A DNA stretch of 64,000 nt from Raphanus sativus (Eukaryota > Streptophyta > Magnoliopsida > Brassicales > Brassicaceae): contig NC_079515.1 of NCBI RefSeq assembly GCF_000801105.2, forward strand, positions 496,001-560,000. Direction: 5' to 3'. Position 1 is the first letter of the stretch. Each line of letters opens with the position of its first letter. The notes under the pieces were generated by a model. That model was not told the origin of the DNA, searched no databases, and saw only the letters and a list, made by a program, of their open reading frames with translations. A program made the translations under genes and the position numbers. Shown in pieces: positions 48,763 through 61,124 of the stretch.

Positions 48763-49236
48763 GACTAGAGCTCAGTTTAATTTTTCCCTTAACAAATAAA
48801 TTTGAAATTATATTCAAATATATAGTTTGTTAAAGGAAAAGAGGTGAGCAGAGATGCGAGTTCTTGTCTTCTATGTTTAAGGTATTTTATACTATGATCT
48901 GTGACTAATAATAGTATGTACATAAATTGATGGTCAACGTATCGTATTGACTCAGTTATACTCATCTTTAGTTGGTTATCCATAAATTTCGCAATGTTTA
49001 AATTAAAATCTAATTCCAAAATTTTATTTTAATACTAGCATTTAAGAATAGAACGTCAATATATCCAAATTTACCTTCTACTTTTAGACATGTCAAAAAA
49101 AAAAACTTCTACTTTTTTTTTTTTTAGAAAACATTTTTCTATGTAAAGGCTACGTACCACCGAAAATAAGTCACAATCCTCTCGTATATAGTATGACACG
49201 AGAAGATTTTCCTTGATCAATTTGAAACAATACAAT
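48763..49236. promoter_or_regulatory. Divergent region between secreted-protein copies 2 and 3
   Basis: 474 bp separate the divergent start codons and must hold both promoters. No other feature is seen. Confidence 0.5.
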
Positions 49237-49725
49237 ATGGCAAGAAAAAATATAACACTACCTGCAGGTGGTCTTATCGTGACCCTAGTAATCGCATTGG
49301 GATGGAACATCGAAGAGGCTGCAGCGAGAGACGTGAAGCTAGTGAAACTCCGAGATGTAAAACCCGAAACATTAACAACATTAAAAGTAGAAGAAGAAAG
49401 AGAACTCCTGAACGACAAACTTACAAAAGAGATTGAGAATGCGAAGAAATTGCTGGGAGAGTTGAAAACGTTGAAGAAGGAAACAAAAGGTGATTTGAAA
49501 GAGGAGTTGAGTTCTTTGGTGAAATCTGAATCGCTACTTAACGAAATGTCGGATACTGTGAAGAAGGGAACGTGCAACAGAAACAAAGCTACCATATTCG
49601 TGGAGAAAGAATCGTTTTTCTACAGAGCATGGAAGGAGAATGCATATCATTCGGTGGTTCCAGAGAAGGAGAAAGAGTTTATGTCTGCGATTAAACGCAT
49701 TATTAAGCTGTTGAAGAAAACTTAG
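49237..49725 (+). CDS. Secreted Lys/Glu-rich protein, distant family member
   Basis: Single exon, 162 residues from the ATG at 49237 (MARKNITLPAGGLIVTLVIA); the eight codons above start with TTG. The hydrophobic N-terminus ending EEAAARD is a probable signal peptide. The middle is a Lys/Glu-rich coiled-coil-like stretch with LVKSESLLNEMSDTVKKGT, which lines up with the KSE-x-x-LN block of copies 1 and 2. It lacks the GLNGGR C-terminus, ending AIKRIIKLLKKT, and contains one cysteine. It is on the opposite strand to the other two. Probably an old inverted duplicate, equivalent to one of the unknown genes near At3g01250. Function unknown. Confidence 0.75.
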   Translation: MARKNITLPAGGLIVTLVIALGWNIEEAAARDVKLVKLRDVKPETLTTLKVEEERELLNDKLTKEIENAKKLLGELKTLKKETKGDLKEELSSLVKSESLLNEMSDTVKKGTCNRNKATIFVEKESFFYRAWKENAYHSVVPEKEKEFMSAIKRIIKLLKKT

Positions 49726-50244
49726 AGGTTGACTTTTATGATATTCAAATGAGACAAATCGTGTCTGTATATCAAATATTTGTTGCGTTACAACTTTTTT
49801 TGTAATTAGTAATTACGCTGTTTTTTTTTGTAAGATTGTTGTATTTAGTTATAGTAAAAATAAAATATATAGGGATACAATTTGATCATACATGGGCGTC
49901 ATCATCGACAACTGAATGGGCCTCAAAAGAGGACAATTTTGAGGTCCAAACTAGAAAGAACGATGGAATATGCCATCAGACCGTTCCCTGATTCGAAGGA
50001 CTTAAAAATGGTTAAGTACTAAAAGAAAATGATTAGTGGAGAATGAAAAATATGGACGGCTGTAGATGAGGAAAACTGACAGAGCGAGTGACGATCCGAC
50101 GGCTCATAAAATTTAACCTTTCGACCAAAATAAAAAGAATAAAAATTTAGGGTTTTAGTTATAGACGCCACAGAAAGAAAGCAGAGAGGTTTTGTTCTGT
50201 AGTGTCTTCTTCGAATCCCTCTCGATAATTATCATCTCTCAAGA
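49726..50244. promoter_or_regulatory. VDAC1 promoter and 5'UTR
   Basis: Tandem plus-strand genes; this stretch holds the 3' end of the secreted gene and the VDAC1 promoter. A GGCCT/TGGGCC-type site (GAATGGGCCTC at about 49914-49924) and TTTAGGGTTTTAG telo-box (about 50146-50158) are seen. Confidence 0.6.
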
Positions 50245-51604
50245 ATGGGGAAAGGACCAGGTCTCTACACTGACATCGGCAAAAAAGCCAAAGGTGAAAC
50301 TACTCTACTTTCATGCGTGTATTAAAATTTGGAAGGAGCTGTTTGATTCATGCTAGGTAGGATGTGGAAATATCAAAGGGATCTCTATAATGTTTTTTTT
50401 TTGCTGACAGATCTGCTGTACAAGGACCACAACAGCGACCAGAAATTCAGTATCACCACTTCCACTCCTTCCGGTGTTGTAAGTTTCCATTTTTTTTTTT
50501 ATTTAGCTTTTAAAGTTCACTTCTGAGATTGATTGATTGATTGATTGATTGCAGTAGTAAGCATTGTGATACATAAGCTTAGCTCCTTCTTTCTTTCTTT
50601 GCCTGTTACCATCTTAGGCCATCACTTCAACTGGAACCAAGAAAGGTGACTCACTCTTGGGAGATGTTGCTTTTCAACTCAAGCAAAAAAACACCACTAC
50701 CGATTTGAGAGTTTCCACTGACAATACCGTATGTCTGTTCCCTCCCTTCCCGGATACTACTTTCTTGTATCAGATTATCTTATTACCTCTCTATGTGGTT
50801 CAGGTTTTGATCACTGCTACGGTTGATGAGGCTGCACCTGGATTGAAGTCCATCTTCAGCTTCAGGGCCCCTGACCAAAACTCCGGCAAGGTATTTCACT
50901 TTTTTCTCAAGCATCTGTATTTCTTTGTTATATATTTTTTGATGAGATACTGCCTTTTCCTAACTTCATAATGGTGGTTTCTTCCTTTTTATAAACAGAT
51001 TGAGCTTCAGTACTTGCATGAATATGCTGGTATCAGCACAAGCATGGGCTTGACTCAAAACCCCACTGTCAACTTCTCTGGTGTTATGGGTACCAATGTG
51101 TTGGCCCTTGGTACTGATGTTTCCTTCGACACCAAATCAGGCAGTTTCACCAAGATCAATGCTGGAGTTAACTTCATCAAGGATGATTTAATTGCCTCCC
51201 TTACCCTGTAAGTGTGAATACCTTTGTGAGAGATACTTGTGGATGTAAGATGGGGTTTTTGATTAAAAAGATATCTTGGCTTATCTTGTTTGTTTAGGAA
51301 CGACAAAGGAGATACTGTCAACGCTTCATTCTACCACCTTGTTAACCCGCTGTTCAACACCGCTGTTGGAGCTGAAGTGAACCACAAGTTCTCCACCAAT
51401 GTCAACACCATAACCGTGGGAACGCAGCATTCGCTTGACCCCTTGACCACTGTAAAGGCTCGTGTGAACAGTGCCGGGATAGCCAATGCACTCATTCAGC
51501 ACCAGTGGACACCCAAATCCTTCTTCACCATCTCTGGAGAAGTTGACACTAAGGCTATTGACAAGAATGCTAAGGTTGGTTTGGCCCTCTCTCTCAAGCC
51601 TTGA
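50245..51604 (+). CDS. VDAC1: Mitochondrial outer-membrane porin VDAC1
   Basis: Voltage-dependent anion channel, a 19-stranded beta-barrel passing metabolites across the mitochondrial outer membrane. Six exons: 50245-50293, 50411-50478, 50618-50728, 50804-50890, 50999-51207, 51298-51604; 831 nt, 276 residues, the usual length. Starts [20 protein letters not shown] (N-terminal amphipathic helix) and ends [10 protein letters not shown]. The alternating polar/hydrophobic strands include [33 protein letters not shown] and [16 protein letters not shown]. Matches At3g01280 in sequence and position. Appears intact. Confidence 0.97.
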
Positions 51605-52739
51605 AAATGAGAGCCAACTGATGAATATCCAACCAAAGCAAGTTTTTTCTGATGCGGTGTACTGCTTGGTTTGGTTGTTTTAATGGTTACTGCTCAAATC
51701 TTTTCCTCAGTTTCTTATCGGATTTGTAGAGCATAATAAATTTGGATTAATTGATCCGTCTGTCTTGGTGATACGATGAAACTCTAAAGATCCTTTTCCT
51801 CTCTTTTTCTTCCCCTCTGCATTTTCAATTTGTTTTCTTGATCTTTTTTTATCCTATGGGGTTAACACTTGCATTGCATTGATTTTACTTCATATTTTTT
51901 CTTCAACACAACATCTAATTTCGTATTTTTTTTTTTTTTTTGAATGAATGTAAAATTTTATTCAATCAAACTTTTTTACAACCAGTGCATCAAATTATGA
52001 AATAAAAACAAACTCAAATAACAACTGCACTTCTCTACTTGCTAACTCTTTTTAAAAAATTTCTTCAAAACTCCAAATTCCCCCTCAAACTTGACCATAT
52101 GACACAAGTCATATAAAATAGGTGAGATCACTAATTTCGTATTTGTCTAACTCTGTTATATAAAATAGGTGAGATCACTTATTATACGAAAGTTAGTATC
52201 AGAATATGAAAATTGGATATTCGATTATGCTTGGTGTAAGTGGGACGACAGGAATTTTTTTTTTTTTTTTTTGAAACACGGACGACATGAAATTAAAAAG
52301 AGTTAAATTAGAAGTATCTGTCGTTTGGACTTTGGACCATGCTATGATGTCGTCTAAAATGTTAGGTGCATCATAGACGCGCGATTTTGCATTTGTCTGA
52401 CACTCTACATGAATGGTCGTCACATTTTATCCAAAACTTCAGTTGAGAAAAAAGAAATTATTCAAAAATATTATATTCTTTGACAGCTTAAAACTTTGAA
52501 AACATATAATTAGAGATAGTTATAAATTTTCACATACAAACTGAATTCTCAAAATAAATACAAAACAACAAGGAAAGACCCAAAAAAAAAAACATTATCA
52601 CATGGAAAAGGAAAAATATCAAACCACAATCAGCATAGCATTTTATATCTTTTAAGGATATCTATTTTCAATAAAAAAATATCAGTAAAACAACAGGGTG
52701 GAGACGACTTTTCGGACAGTGGACTCTTGACTGAGCCCT
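51605..52739. other. Convergent flanks of VDAC1 and HIR2
   Basis: 3'UTRs of both genes and AT-rich spacer. A short tandem echo, ATAAAATAGGTGAGATCAC, occurs at about 52114 and 52160. T-rich runs at about 51926-51941 and 52255-52272. No gene seen. Confidence 0.55.
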
Positions 52740-53835
52740 TTAAGCATTGGTCTGGTGGGCCTGCAGTAATCCATTTCGAATCTGTGCCGCCACGTCAGCG
52801 ACGGCGCCTGGACCGTGAGGGATAAACACCGCCGAAGATTTGGAGCTAGCTCCGATATCTCTCATCGTGTCAAAGTACTGAGTTATCATCACCATGTCCA
52901 ACACATCCTTCGCTGACGTCCCAGGCACGTTTCCTGCGAAACCGAGAACACTGTCTCTCAGACCGTCCACGATAGCTTGTCTCTGACGAGCGATACCGAG
53001 TCCAGAAAGGTACTTGGACTCAGCTTCTCCTTCTGCTCTCTTTATCTGAATGATCTTCTCCGCCTCTGCTTTCTCGTTCGCCGCCACTCTCATCCTCGCC
53101 GCTGTAAACCATTTTTTCTAAACCCATCAGAGACCTAGCTTTGATTATTTTGGTTCTAAGGTTTAGGGAGATTATATGAATTACCGGCGTTGATTTCGTT
53201 CATGGCGCGTTTGACCTGTTGATCAGGCTCGATGTCGATGATAAGGGTTTGAAGGATCTCATAACCATAAGCAGTCATGGCTTTGTCTAGCTCTTCTTCC
53301 ACGGATTTGGCTATTTCATTCTTCTGCTCGAACACATCGTCCAAGTTCAGCTTTGGTACACATGCTCTGATCACTGAGAGAAATATAACCAATATTCTCA
53401 AAGATTTTGATCGGAATAATCTCTGGGGAAACTAAAAAGATGATGGAGTAGTTACCGTCGAAGACGTAGGCTTTGATTTGGGAAGTAGGGTTGCTAAGTC
53501 TGTAGAAGGCATCACTTGCCTTGTCAACCAAGACTCTGTATTGTATGGATGCAACCACTGTCACAAACACATTGTCCTGACACAGAATGATCCGTTAGAA
53601 GAAAGAGATGTATGTATATGTGTACTGGTGTTGAATGTTGCTTTACCTTTGTTTTGGTTTCGCATTGAACATCAAGTTGCTGGAGACGGAGGGTGAGGTG
53701 ACCGGCGACATAATCACCAATGACCCAGGGCACAAACTGGAGACCTGGATTAAGAACTTTTTGAAATTTGCCAAACCTCTCCTTGATTGCCACATCTGAT
53801 TGCTTCACCAGCACGCAGCACAAAAGATTTCCCAT
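52740..53835 (-). CDS. HIR2: Hypersensitive-induced reaction protein HIR2 (band 7/SPFH)
   Basis: Plasma-membrane microdomain scaffold of the SPFH/stomatin family; in Arabidopsis HIR2 associates with the immune receptor RPS2 and restricts pathogen growth. Four exons: 53647-53835, 53456-53576, 53185-53373, 52740-53101; 861 nt, 286 residues. Starts [20 protein letters not shown]: Gly2 and Cys6/7 suit N-myristoylation and palmitoylation. The SPFH domain spans about 8-190, with [11 protein letters not shown] and [19 protein letters not shown]; the C-terminal helical region has [20 protein letters not shown] and ends LLQAHQTNA. Position matches At3g01290. Intact. Confidence 0.95.
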
Positions 53836-55455
53836 TACTTAAGTCTTGTTAGGATTAGGACAAGAATGACTTGTATAAATGTCTCTGTCTGTTCTCTCCG
53901 TATTGCTCTGTAATATAGTTTGTGGAAGAGAGGGTAGCCGCATGAATTATATAGATAACAGGAAGAAGATGATCATGTCAAGATGTCATGTGACTATTCC
54001 TCGGAATTTTCGTATTTATTTGTTAGAAAGTAACATTTTTGAAAAGTCTAAATCGAATGGTATATTATATCTTGGTTCTTGGAGATAAAAACAAATGATC
54101 AAAGACATATGCTTTTTTCTATTCATTTTTTCTTTTAACAACATTTGACAAGATTTCAATAAATGGGTTAGCCACCAGATAAACCTTGTCTTGTTTACGC
54201 GTGAACTCATTTGGATATTTGTTTATTAGAGCATAGAAGAATATCCTTGTCGATTGGACGAAGACTATAACCAAGAACTACATACATTTTATATGTTTCA
54301 GTACACGCAACTTCAAATTTGCAGGGGAAGACGTTGACTGGACTCTATTTATATTGATAAATCTGCAGCTGTTATGTGTAGGTGTTTCAAAATTAAAATA
54401 TAACACGTATCTGGTTTTTAAAATATGTTCCTATGTTTGCTGGAAAAGGGTGGAGGGAATTTCCGAATTTTTCTAAAACACTTGGAAGTTTGGAAAGGTC
54501 CACTATTCTTGAATAGTTGAATGTTTCGTAATTTTGTATTTTAGTAATTAAATCATGAATTTCAATTTTATAAACAATGATCAAGTTTCAATAAAAATAA
54601 ATTAAACTACAACATAAGTAATCAATTTGAAGTTACAGTTCTCTGTGTAAAAAGTGGTTGGTCCTTGCGGCATGTATGTTAACAAAGAGTAAGATTGGAT
54701 AAATTGCTTCGAGTAATTGAATAAACAATAACTTCATGTAAGAAACGGTGTCACCATGTGACATTTTTTTACTTTTATTTAGATATAGTTATTTGATTAT
54801 CTACCTAAAGCAACAAGTGGCGGATGAGTAGCAAATTCAAAAGAGGAAAAGATTTCAAAAATCTAAAAAAGAGAAATTTCAACCCAACACTTTCCAATAC
54901 CCTTTTGTTGGTAGTTTTATACTGAATATTAGGTTGAGTATTGGTGAAGCAACTGGGAAGTGTGAAAAGAATTTACGGGCCATTGATAATATTTCCCCTA
55001 ATAGCTCTCTCAAATGCATTTATATGGGTGGGTGACGATGAAATTTTGAAAGAGATGATGCAGACATTAACGACATGTTAACGCAGCAAGTGGATAAGTC
55101 CAAATTTCAAACATTTGAACAAGCTAAACGTCATCCACATTTATAAAAGGTTAGGTTCGGCTTAGGTAGCGTACTTGGCCGGTCAAGCGACTGAGAATTG
55201 CAAAAACGACTTAGTAATGAAATGACAATAATAAACACTAAGACAAACTGTTAAAAGCATACAATAGAAGAAAGAAGAGTAACAAGAGGCTACAACAGAG
55301 GTAAATCCACAACGTTGGATCTTCTTTAAGATCAAATCTTATACACCATAACTTACTTTTCTTTAAAACGGTTAAAAATATCGGTTTTACATCGGTTAAA
55401 AGGACAGTTATCTTGCGTCCCAAGAAAGAGCCTCTAAAGGAAGTGAGATATAGCT
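53836..55455. other. HIR2 upstream region and kinase 3' flank
   Basis: About 1.6 kb of promoter and AT-rich spacer. No coding region or element with clear ends. Confidence 0.5.
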
Positions 55456-57518
55456 TTAAGTAGTAGCACCTTTGGGCTTAGGAGACGGAAGCTGGTGACG
55501 ATACGGTGAAGAACCAGCTTGACCATGAGGACTAGACAGAGTCCGGAACACGGGTTGCCCATTTCTTGACCCCAAGCCACGACCTGAGCCAGAGCCAGAC
55601 CCAGCTTTCAATCGCTCGGCTTGCATTGTCTGGAAGTAATAGGAAGAGCTAGCCATGTCTTTGAGCATTGGGAGTGGTTTAAGGACTTCAACCACTTGAC
55701 TCATTTTGGGTCTCATCTTGAAGTCGCGGCTAAGGCATTGGGCTGCAAGCTGGGTTACTTTCTGAGCTCCTTTGATGGAGAAATGACCCTCCAGCCTCGG
55801 ATCAAGTAGCCGGTAGAATCTTCTTCTGTCAAGGAGATGCGGTCTCGCCCATTCTACCAGGTTATGTTCACCGCTTGGTCGGTTTTTGTCCATGGATCTT
55901 CTACCAGTCAGTATTTCGAGTAGAACCACACCGAAGCTGTAAACATCGCTCATCGATGTCAAGTGACCTATAAGCAGACAGACATTTAGTTATAAAAAAT
56001 CTCTCACCAGTGCTAAAAAAGGAAATATAATTATAGAGGGGAGAGTGCAAAAAAAGAGGACTAACCAGTCATAACATACTCAGGAGCAGCGTAACCATAA
56101 GTGCCCATGACTCGAGTAGACACGTGGGTTTTGCCTTCATCAGGAGCATCTTTGGCAAGCCCAAAATCTGATAGTTTTGCATTGTAGTCCTGAGATATTG
56201 TGGTACACAAAGTTTAGAAGCAAGCAAGCAAAGGAGGGGGAAGCTGTAAAAAGAAAAAGGGAAACAATAATACAGCATCGAGTAGAATGTTGGAGGTTTT
56301 GAAATCACGATATATGACAGGTTTGAGAGCTTCTTCGTGAAGGAAACTGAGACCCTTTGCAGCACCTAATGCAATCCTCATCCGAATTGACCATGGCAGA
56401 GGCAACGACCCTTCAACACACACACACACACACACACAAAAGTGCAAGTTCCATCTAAGAAAGGTTCCAACTTTAAACAATGTAAGTGCAGAAAATTGCG
56501 ACTTACTTCTGAAAAGGTGATTCTCCAAACTGCCTCGAGGCATAAACTCATAAACAAGCAGCCTTTGGTCATCTTCGATACAATAACCCACCAGTTTAAC
56601 AAGATTCGGATGGAGAAGGTTACCAAGATAGTTTATCTCAGCCTACAAACAGAAACCCACCCTTTAGTAAGTAGTTGTCTGTTTTAAGCTTCACCAGTGG
56701 TAAAAGAAAAGGAAAATGATCTCTTCTTACAAGCCACTCTTTATGACCCTGGAGGCCATCAAGATTTAAGGTTTTGACGGCGACAGTGAGGCCAGTGCCA
56801 GGCTTAACAGGAGCAGTACCGTTCTCCTCGACCCATCCTTTGAAGACACAACCAAAGCCACCTTCGCCGAGAAGACTCTCGGGTCTGAAGTTTCTAGTAG
56901 CCAACTTGAGATCAAGGAAAGAAAAAGTGCTTTAAGTGAGAAAACATCTTAAGTTCTTCACTGATGATAGGAGTGGACAAAGAGCTTTCAGCATTGCTAG
57001 TTGCAGTTGCTGTTGTAGAAGAAGAAGAAACAGGGACAGCTGGTTGCTGCTCATTTGATGATTTCACACTTGCTCCCGACTTACTACTTCCCACTGTGGC
57101 AAATCATCATCATTACAAAACACCAATTCACTTACTAATTCATATGGAAAGTAGTTAAAACTCAAAGTTAGGTAAACCAACCACATTGACACAGATGTGG
57201 AAAGAATCTTTGCTTAGATGGAAATATAAAATTCTTTTTTTTTTTGGAGAAACCAAATTTCCAGAAAAAAATCATTCATGCCTAAAGGAAAGGAAAGGAA
57301 AGTTTTTTTTTTGATTAGCTCAAAAGGCAAATGAAAATTCATAGATGGAGCCAAATGCAAGGAAAGAGAGAGAAGAAGGAAGGAAGGAAGGGCGTACGAG
57401 TGGTGGTATCATCAACGTCAGAAGAAGTTGAAGGTTGGCAACAAACCATTACCCTAAATTTGATCCAACACCCTTTTCCTTCTTCTTCTTCTCCTTCGCT
57501 GTTCCTCACATTGTTCTG

Positions 57519-57549
<31 letters not shown>

Positions 57550-57608
57550 TTCTCGCTCTCATTAGATTTGTTCGATTTCTCCATCACTTTGACGGAATCT
57601 AAACTCAT
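55456..57608 (-). pseudogene. PBL35: RLCK-VII kinase PBL35-like, one-base frameshift as given
   Basis: Receptor-like cytoplasmic kinase of subfamily VII (PBS1-like; At3g01300 position), acting downstream of pattern receptors at the plasma membrane. Six exons: 57398-57608, 56731-57093, 56507-56642, 56274-56410, 56066-56189, 55456-55967. All exon phases agree except exon 2, where an A5 run at 56922-56926 (T5 in the gene) shifts the frame just before DLKLATRNFRPESLLGEGGF; one base fewer would give a 493-residue protein. Kinase motifs are otherwise intact: [60 protein letters not shown]. The start is MSLDSVKVMEKSNKS with a long Lys run; the end SPKPKGATT. As given it would stop after about 132 codons. 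Homopolymer error in the assembly is as likely as a true mutation. Confidence 0.85.
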
Positions 57609-59826
57609 CCCCAGAAGAAGAAAAAAAAACAGAACTTGACCAGGGAGAGAGAAGAAAAGAGAAACCCTTTCAAAATCCAAACGAGATTTAGATAGTTGGG
57701 AGCTGGAGAAATGTTTCTGGGGAAAAAAGGAGAGATTTTGGTGAAGTAGAGGTAGAGAGAGAGAGAGAATCTCACTTGAAACCAATGGTCTGGATTAGAA
57801 AAGCTGAGAGAGAATTTTAGTCAAAAAAGGGGAATTGATGTCTCTCTCTCTCTCTCTCTGGAGATGATAGATAGAGTCTAGAGAGAAGAAGGAACGGGCA
57901 AAGCGGGCAAGAGAGAGAGAGAGAGAGCTATTTGGCATGTGTTTGTTTGCTAACTCCTCAACAGTTACGAAACGCTTTTTTCGTATCCTCTTCAAATCTT
58001 TTATATTTTCTTTTTAGGCAAATATTATAATCAAAACTCCTCACTTCATAATTTTATAATCAAAAGAGTATTTTATTTTGTATAACTAATACATTTTTCA
58101 TTATTTTTCGATTTGTTGAATAAGTCCTTGAGTTTACCATTAAATTATCCACTTACTTGACCTTTTCAAATTTGTATTCCAATTCACACTTATTCTCTTT
58201 TTGGTCAATCCATTTAATAGTCTAATCTCTTGAGATTATGCCAACATAAAAGAAGAAAAATCTATAAACATTTAAGATAGATATCCATACTATATTTATT
58301 TTTGATGTTCTGCTTCTTTTAAAAATAAGCTCCATTATATTGCTTTCATTTTTTCGCTTTTTAGATATTTTTTGACTAAAAAAATATATGTAAAAGCGAA
58401 AAATGAAAGCAATATAATGGAGCTTATTTTTAAAAGAAGCAGAACAAATATGGGATTTGTGAAGGTAAACCAGAGAAAAAATATAGAATAAATATGGGAT
58501 TTGATTAACATTACGTTTAAAATTAGTTTCACTCTTAAATAATACCTTTGTATAATTAGTATTTTAATAAGTTTCAAATTTTGAAATTCCAACAAATCTA
58601 AGAGACTATATAACATTGTTGACCTAATAAAACTCATAAATTGTTAAACATTGTTATTGATTATTAACAATAACAAAGTAGAAAATGAGAGCAAGTACGT
58701 CACGAGTGACTCATTTATGTTTCATGTTATTATACTATTCTAATGCAAACTACTCAACTGCAAGAGTCCCTTTCACAACTATATAGTATACCCAAAATGA
58801 GAATTTACAATCGTCTTGAATAATATAAATAGCTACATTTAAGTTCATTTTTCAGGAACTATGGGAGAGAAAAAAAGCTGAAACGTGTACAAAGACAAAA
58901 TCATTAAGAAATTTCACTAGGACGGAAGAGAAAGTATATACTTCTATTCAAGGTATCCAATACAAATGAATACATATAAGGAATACGTATTGAGGTTTTC
59001 TTTTTTTGGATTAACAAAAGGTTTTTGGATTTCTGAAGCTCGTATTTTCACGTTGTTTATCAGTAAAGAAACAACATGTAATTAGAATCTTAAGAAAAAA
59101 CATAAGTTGGTTCATGTCAATATATTATTTTAGTTTCAAAAAAAAAAAAAAAAAAAAAAATATTATTTTTTATTAAACTAACTATTAAATTTATTAGTAG
59201 TTTACAGAAGAATATTTTTAATTTTTTTCCTTAAAAAATTACGAAATTACTTAGTATGATTAACATATATATGACAATTAATAATTATGAATCATACATA
59301 TTTGATAACAATTTTTGTATCTTCTATCTTTTAAGTTTAATTTCAAATTAATAAAAATAAAACAATCGCATTAAACATATAATTAAAATAATTAGATTTT
59401 TTATATGTTATATTCTTTTTAAGTGACTATAAATTACTAAAAATGGTAAAAGTCTCACATTGAAAATTTTGTGATCAATGGTATATTCATTTTTTCCAGA
59501 AAAGATACAAATAATCATACATACGTATATCATTTAAATTAAATTATCTACTATAAAAAATAGATAAATATGTTAATTTAAAAATTTTGTATTGAAAATT
59601 ATTGAAATCTTAATATTAATTTTGAAATTTGTATTGAAAAATCTCATATTATTTTTTGTGATAATGATTTAAATATTTGTTACAACAAATATACTAATCC
59701 TTTATATACTAAGCACAAGTCACCTTACCAATCAAATCTTGCCACATATTTAATGTTTAAGTTTTTAAGAAAATCAATTTTTAGAAACAAAAAAATGAAC
59801 AAGTCAATTTATTTCTATATCATAAA
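57609..59826. other. Kinase 5' leader and AT-rich spacer
   Basis: Kinase 5'UTR with CT/GA tracts (about 57754-57772 and 57841-57860), then AT-rich spacer containing a long perfect hairpin (58307-58445) and an A22 run at about 59139-59160. No gene seen. Confidence 0.5.
58307..58445. repeat. Long near-perfect hairpin, 54-bp arms
   Basis: Left arm 58307-58361 and right arm 58392-58445 are reverse complements with a single one-base bulge, around a loop of about 30 bases. The left arm begins GTTCTGCTTCTTTTAAAAAT. Such a structure could be a MITE remnant, a foldback element or a young small-RNA hairpin. Confidence 0.9.
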
Positions 59827-59831
59827 GATAG

Positions 59832-61024
59832 TTTAGAATATATTAATTCAAATGTAGAATGTGGTTTGAAAATTTTAAAACAAAAGTGAAGAGTATAAAC
59901 TTCAGTATATAGATCATTTACCGAAACTCATTATTTTTAAAGGGGTTAACCCACGGATTTTTGGAAAAATTTCAAAATATTAAAAATCTGGTTTTAGTGT
60001 ATATTTCAACGAGCACTAACATAAGATGATGGTCAAAGAGTTTAGAACCTCTGTTGTCTCCGTTTCTCTAGATAATAAAGATTTTATAATGCTAATTCCA
60101 CTAATCTAGGCAGTAAATTTAATTTTAGTAAACTAAAAATTAAAAATTTAGATTGATTCCTATATACATTGAAATATAGTTTAGAATACATTAATTCAAT
60201 TGTCGAATGTGGTTTGAAATTTTAAACAAAAGTGAAGACTATAAACTTCAGTATATAGAGCATTTACCGAAAACTCATTATTTTAGAAGGGGTTAACCCA
60301 TGGATTTTGAATTTTTTTCAAAAATATGAAAATCTGATTTAGTGTATATTTTCATCGAGCTTTAACATAAGACGATGGTCAAATAGTTTAGAACCTTCGT
60401 TATCTCCGTTTCTCTAATTAATGAAGATTTTATAATGCTAATTCCACTAATCTAGGCAGTAAATGAAACTTTAGTAAACTAAATATTAAAAAATTAGAAT
60501 GATTCCTAAATACCATGAATATTTTTTAGAATACATTAATTCAAAATACAAAATGTGGTTTGAAAATTTTAAACTAAAGTGAAGAGTATAAACTTCAGTA
60601 TATAGAGTATTTACCGAAAACTCAATAATTTTGAAGGAGTTAACCCATGGATTTTGAAAAAAAACTTCAAAAATATGAATTTTTTTTTAGTTTATAGTTT
60701 CATCGAGAACTGACATAAGATGATGGTCAAAGAGGTTTAGAATATTTATTGTCTCCGTTTCTCTTGATAATAAAGATTTTAAATGGTAATTCTACTTTAT
60801 CAAGGCAGTATATGAAATTTTAGTAAACCGAAATATATTAAAAGTTTAGAATGATTCCTATATACCATGAAAGAGAGTTTAGAATACATTATTCCAAATG
60901 TCGAATGTGGTTTGAATTTTTTAAAAAAAAGTGTGAAGAGTATAAACTTCAGTCTATAGGGCATTTAATGAAAACTCAATATTTTTGAAGGGGTTAATCC
61001 ATAGATTTTGAAAAAATTCAAAAA
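59832..61024. repeat. Tandem repeat array, about 345-353 bp unit
   Basis: Four copies marked by TTTAGAATA starting at 59832, 60180, 60525 and 60878; the last is cut by the assembly gap. Each unit repeats GTGAAGAGTATAAACTTCAG, GGGGTTAACCCA(T/C)GGAT, GATGGTCAAA and TCTCCGTTTCTCT in the same order. By eye the copies are about 85-90% alike. It has no coding capacity. It is not the CentBr 176-bp centromere repeat by inspection. Confidence 0.9.
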
Positions 61025-61124
61025 NNNNNNNNNNNNNNNNNNNNNNNNNNNNNNNNNNNNNNNNNNNNNNNNNNNNNNNNNNNNNNNNNNNNNNNNNNNN
61101 NNNNNNNNNNNNNNNNNNNNNNNN
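61025..61124. other. Assembly gap, 100 N
   Basis: Exactly 100 Ns, the conventional size for a gap of unknown length, placed inside or at the end of the tandem array. Confidence 0.99.

Noticed and set aside
57331..57639. Frame on the plus strand opposite the kinase first exon
   Set aside because: Antisense of the Lys/Glu-rich coding stretch and its CT-rich leader; no independent support.
59832..61024. Centromeric satellite
   Set aside because: The unit length is roughly twice 174, but no internal half-unit periodicity was visible and the gene-rich context on both sides argues against a centromere.
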